Assembly: GCA_021821235.1 (NCBI GenBank)
Contig: JAKACS010000093.1
Coordinates: forward strand, 1 to 9,031
Length of the DNA stretch: 9,031 nt
From: Bacillota bacterium
GTDB taxonomy: Bacteria > Bacillota > Bacilli > Bacillales_B > DSM-18226
Direction of reading: 5' to 3'
In this document: positions 1 to 5,492 of the stretch, piece after piece
How the letters are laid out: each line of letters starts with the position of its first letter
How positions within the stretch are numbered: the stretch's first letter is position 1
Position numbers and translations under genes: made by a program
The notes under the pieces: model-generated
Databases searched by the model: none
What the model saw: the letters and a program-made list of their open reading frames with translations, nothing else
What the model was told of the DNA's origin: nothing

Positions 1-236
1 GCGATATGAATGAGGAAAAAGTCATGTTGAGCATTGATAACGGAAAATATTACAACTTAGGAAAACTTGGCGGCCATATTTGGGATATTTTAGAGAATCA
101 AAGCCGTGTGGATCAATTGGTTGAAACGCTTATGGCTGATTATCAAGTCGAACAGTCCGAATGTGAGGAACAAGTTCTTTCTTTTTTGGAACAATTATCG
201 CGTGAAGGGTTGATCGACATCTCAGAGGCAACATAG
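1..236 (+). CDS. Lasso peptide biosynthesis B1 protein (PqqD-like precursor recognition element), 5' end cut by window
   Basis: Only the C-terminal part is visible. The first complete codon is at base 3 and the first ATG at base 6. PqqD-fold proteins normally have roughly 15-20 residues before the 'E-K-V-x-L-x-I-x-x-G-K-Y-Y-x-L' stretch, which here begins three residues after that ATG, so the gene probably starts upstream. Seen: the G-K-Y-Y-N-L motif (residues 13-18 from the ATG), the hydrophobic 'GGHIWDILE' helix, then two helices ending 'LSREGLIDI', all typical of PqqD domains. In split-B lasso systems this small cytoplasmic protein binds the precursor leader peptide and delivers it to the B2 protease. 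B2 follows 31 nt downstream, which fixes the assignment. A PqqD protein of another RiPP or PQQ pathway is unlikely in this context. Confidence 0.86.
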   Translation, partial: DMNEEKVMLSIDNGKYYNLGKLGGHIWDILENQSRVDQLVETLMADYQVEQSECEEQVLSFLEQLSREGLIDISEAT

Positions 237-267
237 TGAATTTCCGAACTAAAGAAGGTATCGTCTA

Positions 268-753
268 ATGAGCGGATTGAAAAAAGTGAAAATTTTTTTG
301 AGCCTCGATATTCAAACAAAGCTGATTCTGCTGGAGGCATTCGTGTTTTTGGGATGGGCTCGGCTGTTGAAGAGTATACCGTTTTCCAAGATTGCTCCTT
401 CATTTGGTGAACAGATGGAGGAAACGTCCTTTTACGTAAAGGAGTCACATAAAAAAGGACTTGGTCAAGTTTCCCGAGCAATCGAGATTATGAGCAGAAA
501 TACGATTTGGGAAAGCATGTGTCTTGTCAAAGCAATTGCTGCCATGAAAATGCTTGAAAGGCGCGGAATTGAAAGCACACTCTATCTTGGTACTGCGAAA
601 GATAAAGCGGGAAAAATGATTGCCCATGCCTGGTTAAGAAGCGGCCCGTTTTTTATAACGGGAGCAGAAGAAAAGGATGACTTTGTCGTCGTGGGGAAGT
701 TTGCGAGAAATATCAGCCATCCGCATGCTGGAGGAGATGAAAATGGGGAATAA
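268..753 (+). CDS. Lasso peptide biosynthesis B2 protein (transglutaminase-like leader peptidase)
   Basis: 161 aa, a normal length for a stand-alone B2 protein. It is the cysteine protease that removes the leader from the lasso precursor so that the C protein can close the macrolactam ring. Seen: the family core, with the catalytic Cys85 in 'WESMCLVKAI', followed by 'MLERRGI' and the catalytic His120 in 'AHAWLRSG'. The acidic member of the triad is not obvious by eye; several acidic residues (E134, E135, D137, D138) follow the His. A hydrophobic N-terminal stretch (about residues 19-31) is usual for the family. The start at 268 has an AAAGAAGG ribosome binding site at 251-258, 9 nt upstream. 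The 3' end overlaps the next gene by 11 nt, which suggests translational coupling within one operon. Confidence 0.95.
   Translation: MSGLKKVKIFLSLDIQTKLILLEAFVFLGWARLLKSIPFSKIAPSFGEQMEETSFYVKESHKKGLGQVSRAIEIMSRNTIWESMCLVKAIAAMKMLERRGIESTLYLGTAKDKAGKMIAHAWLRSGPFFITGAEEKDDFVVVGKFARNISHPHAGGDENGE
730..734 (+). promoter_or_regulatory. Ribosome binding site that decides the nucleotidyltransferase start
   Basis: GGAGG lies 8 nt before the ATG at 743 and inside the end of the B2 gene. The longer open frame starting at 677 has no comparable site and would overlap B2 by 77 nt. This favours 743 over 677, 725 or 737. Confidence 0.8.
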
Positions 754-1912
754 TTCCAGGCTGAATGTTGATTCTGTACCAAAAGAAGTAAAACTACTAT
801 TGGAATTTCTAAAAAAAGAAGATTTCGATAAGTTTTCAGAAAAATGGAGCGAAATCAATTGGGAATTGTTTTTAAAGTTGGTCATCCATCACCGAGTCTA
901 TCCGGTATTGGCTCCTAAGCTAAAAAAAGTGGCTTCAACGTTCATTCCCGAACGAATCTATCAGGTTATTGATCGATTGTATCGAGAAAATACCTTTCGG
1001 ATGCTGACGCTGAGTGCTGAAATGGAAAGCTTGAATCAGCAGTTAACCGAACAACAAGTACGGTTGCTTTTTTTAAAAGGTCCGTTTCTTGGCACAGAGC
1101 TTTATGGAGATCTTTCGTTAAGAACATCTGGCGACTTAGATGTTATGATTTCCCTTCATGATTTGGATAAAGTTGACAAATTTCTTGTTGATCAAGGTTA
1201 TGAAAAAGATGACTATATCCAAACGGTTTTAAGTGACTGGAAATGGCGACACCATCATTTTACCTATTTTCACCCAAAAAGAAATAGCAAACTTGAAGTT
1301 CATTGGAGATTAAATCCCGGCCCAGGGAAGGAACCAAGCTTTGATGAACTATGGAATCGAAGAAAAAAGGGTTTATTAGCCAACTGCTCTGAATTAGGAA
1401 ATGAGGATTTATTTTTATTTTTAGTCTCTCACGGCGCGCGCCATGGTTGGTCACGGCTGCGATGGTTAGTAGATATTGATCAATTACTGCAAAAAGAACT
1501 TAATTGGCATTTTTTAAATGAATTACTAAAGAAATATCATTATCACGATATTAGCGCTCAAGCAATGATCCTATCATCGCAATTGCTGGGGAGTTGCATC
1601 CCTCAAGTTTTTCAGCCATTCACAAATAGAAAACAGCCGACAAAATTGGCACAAGAAGCGCTATTTTACCTCGAAAGAATGGTCAATTTGCATTCAGAGC
1701 CTATTCCAGAAGAAGTAGCCGCTCACCATAAACGTCATTTGTTCTCGCTGATGTCTGTTCAGCAGAAGATTCTCTTTCTTGGCAGTTTTTTTTATCCATA
1801 TCCGGCAGATGCGGAAACATTGCCGCTGCCAAAAGCACTGCATTTTTTATATTTTCCTTTACGGCCATTTTTGTGGATGTGGAGAAGAACAAGGAACCAT
1901 GCGATATCATAG
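743..1912 (+). CDS. Nucleotidyltransferase-fold family protein of lasso peptide cluster (likely tailoring enzyme)
   Basis: 389 aa from the ATG chosen by its GGAGG site. It looks like the uncharacterised nucleotidyltransferase family (NTP_transf_5 type) that recurs in Bacillales lasso peptide clusters. Seen: 'FLKGPFLGTELYGD' (K112), then 'RTSGDLDVMI' with the DxD metal-binding pair D131 and D133, 'KLEVHWRL' (E185, H187), and a His-rich segment 'SHGARHGWSRLRWLVDID' (H230, H234, D244, D246). The C-terminal end is basic and aromatic and may contact the membrane. From memory, a homologue in the pseudomycoidin cluster acts after the C-terminal kinase and adds hexose to the phosphorylated peptide, so a tailoring role is plausible. 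The true donor and acceptor cannot be read from sequence. It overlaps B2 by 11 nt and the exporter starts 11 nt after its stop. Confidence 0.85.
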   Translation: MGNNSRLNVDSVPKEVKLLLEFLKKEDFDKFSEKWSEINWELFLKLVIHHRVYPVLAPKLKKVASTFIPERIYQVIDRLYRENTFRMLTLSAEMESLNQQLTEQQVRLLFLKGPFLGTELYGDLSLRTSGDLDVMISLHDLDKVDKFLVDQGYEKDDYIQTVLSDWKWRHHHFTYFHPKRNSKLEVHWRLNPGPGKEPSFDELWNRRKKGLLANCSELGNEDLFLFLVSHGARHGWSRLRWLVDIDQLLQKELNWHFLNELLKKYHYHDISAQAMILSSQLLGSCIPQVFQPFTNRKQPTKLAQEALFYLERMVNLHSEPIPEEVAAHHKRHLFSLMSVQQKILFLGSFFYPYPADAETLPLPKALHFLYFPLRPFLWMWRRTRNHAIS

Positions 1913-1916
1913 GGGG
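1912..1916 (+). promoter_or_regulatory. Ribosome binding site that decides the ABC exporter start
   Basis: A GGGGG run overlaps the last base of the preceding stop codon and lies 7 nt before the ATG at 1924. The upstream in-frame ATG at 1873 lies inside the preceding gene, lacks such a site and would add 17 hydrophilic residues not expected for the family. Confidence 0.75.
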
Positions 1917-1923
1917 ATCAAAA

Positions 1924-3714
1924 ATGAGTCAAATCCTTTATTTTACAAAAAAAATCCATTCCTTTGCCGGAAAAATCCTCTATGTGAACTTGATCGGTAT
2001 GGTGTTTATTAGTTTGTTTGAAGGAGTTGGCATTCTACTTTTGATTCCTTTCATCAATGTATCAGGAGTAGCAAGTGTCAGTTCAAGTCCATCTTCGACG
2101 TTTTCCTGGATTTCTTCTTTCTTTCCAAAATCGGTAAGTCTAACCCTTATTTTGGCGATATATGTTTTATTAATGGTTGGGCAAAGCTTTTTACAACGAA
2201 AGCAAATGATTTTAAATGTGAAAATCCAGCAAGGTTTTATTCGTCATTTGCGGGAAGAAACTTACAAAATATTGCTGCAGGCAAATTGGGGATTTTATAT
2301 CCAGAACCGCAAATCAGATATCATTAACTTGATGACAAATGAAATAACACGAGTGAGCGCCGGAACCAATATTTTTTTACAATTCTTAACCTCAATTGTG
2401 TTTGCCGTCGTTCAATTGGGGATTGCCTTTTGGCTGTCAACGAAACTAACATTATTTGTTTTGTTTTTTGGAATTGCGATTCTTTTTTTATTGCGAAAAT
2501 TTATCAAAAAATCCAATACGATTGGGAAAGAGACATACGAATTATCACAACTGTTTCAAGCGGGGATTACAGATCATTTTAATGGGATAAAAGAAATTAA
2601 AAGCAATATGTTGGAGCAAGCTCATTTTTCTTGGTTTCGTGAGCTAAATCAGCGAATTGAACGGAACATTGTAAAGTTAGTAGAATTGAATACAATCTCT
2701 CAATTTACATACAAGGCAGTGTCGGCTTTCTTACTAGCTCTATTTCTATTTATTTCAATTAAAATGCTTAACGCCCAGCCAGCACAGCTTATTTTAATTA
2801 CGATGATCTTCTCGCGGCTTTGGCCTAGATTTAGCGGAATTCAAGCAAATTTAGAACAGCTTAGTTCATTATCACCCTCTTTTAAGGCATTGCTTGATAT
2901 GCAAAAACAATGCCTTGGTGCTCAGGAAGTAATTGGCGTATATGAAAACAATGTAAAAGCATTCTCAATGGAACAGGGGATCGAATGCCGCGATGTCAAT
3001 TTTCGCTATGATCCAAACAGTTTTGTATATGCCTTGCAAAATATCAATGTAACCATACCGGCTAATTCAATGACGGCCATTGTAGGCCGGTCAGGGGCTG
3101 GAAAAAGCACATTAATCGATTTATTAATGGGATTAAACCGGCCGGAAACAGGTGCTGTACTGCTGGATGGTCATCCGCTTACAGATGAAAATTTGCTGTC
3201 CTTAAGGAAATCGATTAGCTATGTCCCCCAGGATCCGTTTTTGTTTAATTCGACAATTCGGGAAAACTTGATCAAGGTGAACGAACTGGCAAGCGAGGAG
3301 CAAATTTGGAAGGCGCTTGAGTTTGCAGCTGCATGTGATTTTGTAAAAGAGCTACCTCATGGACTTGATACACTTATTGGTGATCGCGGCGTAAAACTAT
3401 CCGGCGGCGAACGGCAACGGCTTGTTCTTGCTCGGGCAATCCTCCGCCATCCGTCCATTCTTGTCCTTGATGAAGCGACAAGTGCACTGGATACGGAGAA
3501 TGAAAGTAAAATTCAGGAAGCGCTTGAAAAGTTGAGGGGGCAAATGACAATCATTGTGATCGCTCACCGCTTGTCGACGATTCGAAATGCCGATCAGGTC
3601 ATCGTTTTAGAACAAGGAGAGATCATTCAACAAGGCCCGTTTCAACAATTGGCGGCAGAACGAAAAGGACTATTTCGTCAACTCCTAACAAAACAACTCG
3701 AAGTAAGCGTGTAA
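1924..3714 (+). CDS. ABC transporter, fused permease and ATPase, probable lasso peptide exporter
   Basis: 596 aa, a complete type IV (MsbA/LmrA-like) half transporter that should work as a homodimer in the cytoplasmic membrane. The N-terminal half has about six hydrophobic segments (around residues 16-45, 70-89, 149-173, 175-191, 261-283 and 285-300). The C-terminal nucleotide-binding domain is intact: Walker A 'GRSGAGKST' (388-396), Q-loop Q436 in 'YVPQDPF', signature 'LSGGERQR' (492-499), Walker B 'ILVLDEATSALD' (512-523) and H-loop H548. No C39 peptidase domain is present, as expected where B2 removes the leader. Its position directly after B1, B2 and the nucleotidyltransferase, with an 11-nt gap, indicates export of the mature lasso peptide and possibly self-immunity. 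A polysaccharide or lipid exporter role is possible but less likely by context. Confidence 0.94.
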   Translation: MSQILYFTKKIHSFAGKILYVNLIGMVFISLFEGVGILLLIPFINVSGVASVSSSPSSTFSWISSFFPKSVSLTLILAIYVLLMVGQSFLQRKQMILNVKIQQGFIRHLREETYKILLQANWGFYIQNRKSDIINLMTNEITRVSAGTNIFLQFLTSIVFAVVQLGIAFWLSTKLTLFVLFFGIAILFLLRKFIKKSNTIGKETYELSQLFQAGITDHFNGIKEIKSNMLEQAHFSWFRELNQRIERNIVKLVELNTISQFTYKAVSAFLLALFLFISIKMLNAQPAQLILITMIFSRLWPRFSGIQANLEQLSSLSPSFKALLDMQKQCLGAQEVIGVYENNVKAFSMEQGIECRDVNFRYDPNSFVYALQNINVTIPANSMTAIVGRSGAGKSTLIDLLMGLNRPETGAVLLDGHPLTDENLLSLRKSISYVPQDPFLFNSTIRENLIKVNELASEEQIWKALEFAAACDFVKELPHGLDTLIGDRGVKLSGGERQRLVLARAILRHPSILVLDEATSALDTENESKIQEALEKLRGQMTIIVIAHRLSTIRNADQVIVLEQGEIIQQGPFQQLAAERKGLFRQLLTKQLEVSV

Positions 3715-3728
3715 TGTTTAAAAACATA

Positions 3729-3757
3729 TTGACATGTTCGTTATAAAGAACTACTCT
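3729..3757 (+). promoter_or_regulatory. Candidate sigma-A promoter of the eps-type operon
   Basis: A perfect -35 TTGACA (3729-3734) is followed after 17 bp by TACTCT (3752-3757), which matches the -10 consensus at three positions including both key ends. A/T-rich sequence continues past it (TATAAAAT from 3757). Transcription would begin near 3764 and leave a 5' leader of about 118 nt. The spacer is filled almost completely by a SinR-like palindrome, as expected for a repressed biofilm promoter. The weak -10 makes the exact box uncertain. Confidence 0.6.
3736..3751 (+). promoter_or_regulatory. SinR-like operator 1, GTTC-N8-GAAC, in the promoter spacer
   Basis: GTTCGTTATAAAGAAC is an imperfect 16-bp palindrome (one mismatched pair). 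Its lower strand carries GTTCTTT, which fits the SinR half-site GTTCTYT. The B. subtilis epsA operator, recalled as GTTCTCTAAAGAGAAC, has the same 8-nt spacing. It lies between the -35 and -10 boxes, where binding would block RNA polymerase. The match is seen; the identity of the binding protein is inferred. Confidence 0.62.
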
Positions 3758-3839
3758 ATAAAATATAAAGTGTGATTTTCACAACGCGTTCAAATAAATC
3801 GACATATTGCTGAAATAATGCTATTTTTTTGTTCAATTT

Positions 3840-3855
3840 GTTCTTTATCTAGAAC
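3840..3855 (+). promoter_or_regulatory. SinR-like operator 2, GTTC-N8-GAAC, in the epsA-like leader
   Basis: GTTCTTTATCTAGAAC has a full GTTCTTT half-site on the top strand (3840-3846) and GAAC at the far end. It agrees with operator 1 at 13 of 16 positions and lies about 104 bp downstream of it, 26 nt before the epsA-like start codon. A further GTTC lies just upstream at 3831, giving a cluster of half-sites like those around the B. subtilis eps promoter. Confidence 0.55.
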
Positions 3856-3881
3856 GAAAAATCTTTTGAAAAGGTGATTCC

Positions 3882-4616
3882 ATGTATAACCTTAGCCAGA
3901 TCAACAATCCGGAAAAGCGAAAAACAAAAGAAATTAATTTAAAAGAATTGTATACGGTGTTGAAAAGGCGGCTTTGGGTGATCGCCATTGTCACGCTATT
4001 GGCGGCAATGGCGGGTATTTATTTCAGCCAATCAGCAAAAACTGCGACTTATCAAACATCCTCGAGAATTATCATCGGGGCAGATGAAGAATCGCGGAAA
4101 ACGCTTCAAGTCATTATTAAAGATTCCACTATTTTGGATAAAGTGAGTAAAGAGCTGCGCCTCAACCGTACTTCCGATCAATTAGCCGGGCAGATTTCCG
4201 TTAACAGTATTGATAATTCGCAAGTTGTCAGTATCAATGTTTTCGATACGAATCCGGTTCTTGCGGCGAAAATTGCTGATAAGACAGCCGAAATTTTTAA
4301 ACAAGAAGTTCCAACGATCATTGGCAAAGATTATATTCGGTTACTCTCAAGAGCCAAGATTAATTCGGTGCCGATGAATCAAAATCAAAATAACAAAATC
4401 ACTTTGTTTCTTGTTTTTGGTTTGGGAGCCGGAATTGGGCTTGCCTTTTTGCTCGAATCGCTGGACGACAAGATTCGTTCTGAAAGCGAAATTGAGACAC
4501 TGCTTGGCTTGCCGGTGCTTGGCAAGGTTTCAAAAATGAAAAAAAAGAATATCAAACGGAAAAACAGCATCCGGCTGGATCTGGAGCTAGGGGGAGAGCC
4601 GATTGGTTATAAATAA
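3882..4616 (+). CDS. epsA: Wzz/YveK-type polysaccharide chain-length modulator, EpsA-like
   Basis: 244 aa, the usual size for the membrane adaptor of a Gram-positive BY-kinase pair. It sits in the cytoplasmic membrane and helps set polysaccharide chain length by activating its partner kinase. Seen: a basic N-terminus with 'LKELYTVLKRRLWVI', transmembrane helix 1 (about 31-48), an extracellular region of about 120 residues, transmembrane helix 2 (about 173-191), and the cytoplasmic family tail 'LESLDDKIRSESEIETLLG' followed by 'LPVLGKV'. The proline-rich patch before helix 2 is reduced to a single Pro164 in an Asn/Gln-rich stretch. The tail is very basic (residues 218-227). The start has an AAGGTGA site at 3871-3877. 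It is first in the operon behind a SinR-like promoter region, and its 3' end overlaps the kinase gene by 14 nt. Confidence 0.92.
   Translation: MYNLSQINNPEKRKTKEINLKELYTVLKRRLWVIAIVTLLAAMAGIYFSQSAKTATYQTSSRIIIGADEESRKTLQVIIKDSTILDKVSKELRLNRTSDQLAGQISVNSIDNSQVVSINVFDTNPVLAAKIADKTAEIFKQEVPTIIGKDYIRLLSRAKINSVPMNQNQNNKITLFLVFGLGAGIGLAFLLESLDDKIRSESEIETLLGLPVLGKVSKMKKKNIKRKNSIRLDLELGGEPIGYK
4590..4596 (+). promoter_or_regulatory. Ribosome binding site supporting a TTG start for the kinase gene
   Basis: GGGGGAG inside the end of the epsA-like gene stands 6 nt before TTG at 4603. No in-frame ATG lies nearby: the next methionine codon is at residue 33, inside the conserved N-terminal region. TTG is therefore the best start. 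Confidence 0.7.
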
Positions 4617-5259
4617 GCGCAAAGCAAGCGCCGCTTCAAAGAAACGAACGATTATCACATACTCGCATCCGGATTCAATTATCTCGGAAGAATTTCGGAT
4701 GATTCATACAAATCTTAAGTTTTCAATGGCAGGGCAGCAGTGTAAAACTTTATTAATCACGTCCGCAAGTGAGGGAGAAGGGAAATCAACGACAGCGGTA
4801 AATTTAGCTGTTTCTATCGCCCAGCAGAAGGAAAAAGTATTGATCATTGACGGAAATGTAAGAAATCCATCGATTCATTCTTTTTTTAAACTGGATAATT
4901 CGGCTGGCTTAACAGAAGTAGTAACAGGAAGAGTGTTATTTGATGAGGCTGTTCATCATACAGAAATTGGCCGGCTTGATGTTTTAACAAGTGGCCATAT
5001 CCCGATGAATCCGGTTGAGCTGTTGGGTTCGCAGATGATGCACAGTCTTTTGAAAGAAAAGCTGATTCCATATGATGTTATTTTAATTGATTCATGCGCC
5101 TTATTGGAAGTGACCGATACAAAGCTTTTAGCCAATCAAGTTGATGGCGTTATTCTTGTTGTTCAGAACGGAAAGACAAAGTTTGAAAAAGCAGCCGAAG
5201 TTAAGAAAGTTTTGGAATTTGCCAAGGCAAAACTGGTCGGCGTCGTGATGAATCAATAA
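4603..5259 (+). CDS. epsB: CpsD/CapB-family BY-kinase homologue, EpsB-like, with degenerate motifs and no tyrosine tail
   Basis: 218 aa from a TTG start that overlaps the epsA-like gene. Family members are cytoplasmic tyrosine autokinases that pair with the EpsA-type adaptor. Seen: Walker A 'SASEGEGKST' (54-63), Walker A-prime 'LIIDGNVRNP' (80-89), 'DVLTSGHIPMNPVELLGS', and Walker B 'VILID' (159-163) followed by 'SCALLEVTD'. Several usual features are altered. The second Asp of D-x-D in Walker A-prime is Asn85. The oligomerisation motif E-x2-R-x2-R reads E29-R32-H35. The usual 'TPP' after Walker B is 'SCA'. The chain ends at 'GVVMNQ' without a Tyr-rich tail; the only tyrosines are Y20 and Y157. 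ATP binding looks possible, but classical tail autophosphorylation cannot occur. No shifted frame after the stop restores a Tyr cluster. Confidence 0.9.
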   Translation: MVINKRKASAASKKRTIITYSHPDSIISEEFRMIHTNLKFSMAGQQCKTLLITSASEGEGKSTTAVNLAVSIAQQKEKVLIIDGNVRNPSIHSFFKLDNSAGLTEVVTGRVLFDEAVHHTEIGRLDVLTSGHIPMNPVELLGSQMMHSLLKEKLIPYDVILIDSCALLEVTDTKLLANQVDGVILVVQNGKTKFEKAAEVKKVLEFAKAKLVGVVMNQ

Positions 5260-5276
5260 TTTTTTTTACTCAAATC

Positions 5277-5292
5277 GTTCTTTTAAAAGAAC
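5277..5292 (+). promoter_or_regulatory. Perfect palindrome GTTC-N8-GAAC: SinR-like operator 3 or RNA hairpin
   Basis: GTTCTTTTAAAAGAAC is a perfect palindrome that extends one base each side (5276-5293). It carries overlapping GTTCTTT half-sites on both strands and the same 8-nt spacing as the two sites upstream of the epsA-like gene. No convincing promoter lies around it, so it may act as an operator or roadblock, or form a short hairpin at the start of the EAR region. Only three T's follow, so it is a poor intrinsic terminator. Confidence 0.45.
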
Positions 5293-5296
5293 GTTT

Positions 5297-5409
5297 GGTG
5301 ATGTCTCCTTACCATTATCAATGGAGGCACTCGGTCATGCTGTGGGTTTCAAAAACCTTAGACGCCAGTCGTCAAGAGTGTGATGTGAGGGAGGGTTAGA
5401 TGCCCACTA
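5297..5409 (+). ncRNA. Probable EAR (eps-associated RNA, epsC motif) antitermination element
   Basis: The gap between the epsB-like and epsC-like genes is exactly where B. subtilis carries EAR, a cis-acting RNA of about 120 nt needed for processive antitermination through the eps operon. The sequence here is non-coding and richly paired. CCATT/AATGG forms a hairpin at 5312-5324. CACTC (5328-5332) with GAGTG (5376-5380) encloses two hairpins, GGTTT/AAACC (5345-5357) and GACG/CGTC (5361-5373). GTGGG (5342-5346) could pair with CCCAC (5403-5407) in a pseudoknot-like contact that competes for two bases of the inner hairpin. Pairings were found by eye and boundaries are approximate. The call rests on gene order and structure, not on a covariance search. 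A metabolite riboswitch is the alternative, but I recognise no known class. Confidence 0.78.
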
Positions 5410-5416
5410 ATTCATA

Positions 5417-5466
5417 AAAATTTTAATAATGGGCTCCAGTTGCTTGGAGAGCATTCTTAAAATTTT
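5417..5466 (+). promoter_or_regulatory. Long stem-loop in the leader of the epsC-like gene
   Basis: AAAATTTTAA (5417-5426) pairs perfectly with TTAAAATTTT (5457-5466). The stem continues after one mismatch with AATG/CATT (5428-5431 with 5452-5455), a small internal loop and CTCCA/TGGAG (5434-5438 with 5445-5449), closing a 6-nt loop. It ends about 14 nt before the ribosome binding site of the epsC-like gene. There is no U-tract after the stem, so it is not a standard terminator. It could be a 3' part of EAR, a processing site or a stabilising element. A small AATG/CATT hairpin follows at 5467-5477. Confidence 0.55.
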
Positions 5467-5492
5467 AATGATCCATTGAAGGGGGAGAGGGC

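Larger units (their letters stand above)
3715..3881. other. Intergenic region between the lasso exporter and the eps-type operon
   Basis: 167 bp, very A/T-rich, without any credible small gene. It holds the candidate promoter, two SinR-like palindromes and extra GTTC half-sites at 3788 and 3831. No GC-rich hairpin followed by a T-run is visible after the exporter stop; the short arms TGTTT/AAACA (3717-3728) enclose only two bases. Lasso transcripts may therefore read through into the eps operon. Confidence 0.6.

Noticed and set aside
143..481. Minus-strand open frame across B1 and B2
   Set aside because: No ribosome binding site, no family resemblance, and fully opposite well-supported genes; the other minus-strand frames are rejected for the same reason.
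677..742. Longer N-terminus for the nucleotidyltransferase, starting at ATG 677
   Set aside because: It would overlap B2 by 77 nt and lacks a ribosome binding site, whereas ATG 743 has GGAGG at ideal distance.
1873..1923. Upstream ATG for the ABC exporter
   Set aside because: It lies inside the preceding gene without a ribosome binding site; ATG 1924 has a GGGGG site 7 nt away.
5260..5267. Run of eight T's after the kinase stop as an intrinsic terminator
   Set aside because: No stable GC-rich hairpin lies directly before it.
5276..5293. LexA (DinR) box
   Set aside because: The Bacillus LexA box has GAAC-N4-GTTC orientation. The palindromes here are GTTC-N8-GAAC.
5252..5383. Hidden coding extension of the kinase in another frame
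   Set aside because: An open frame exists but encodes no Tyr-rich tail or recognisable family sequence, and it runs through the structured RNA region.
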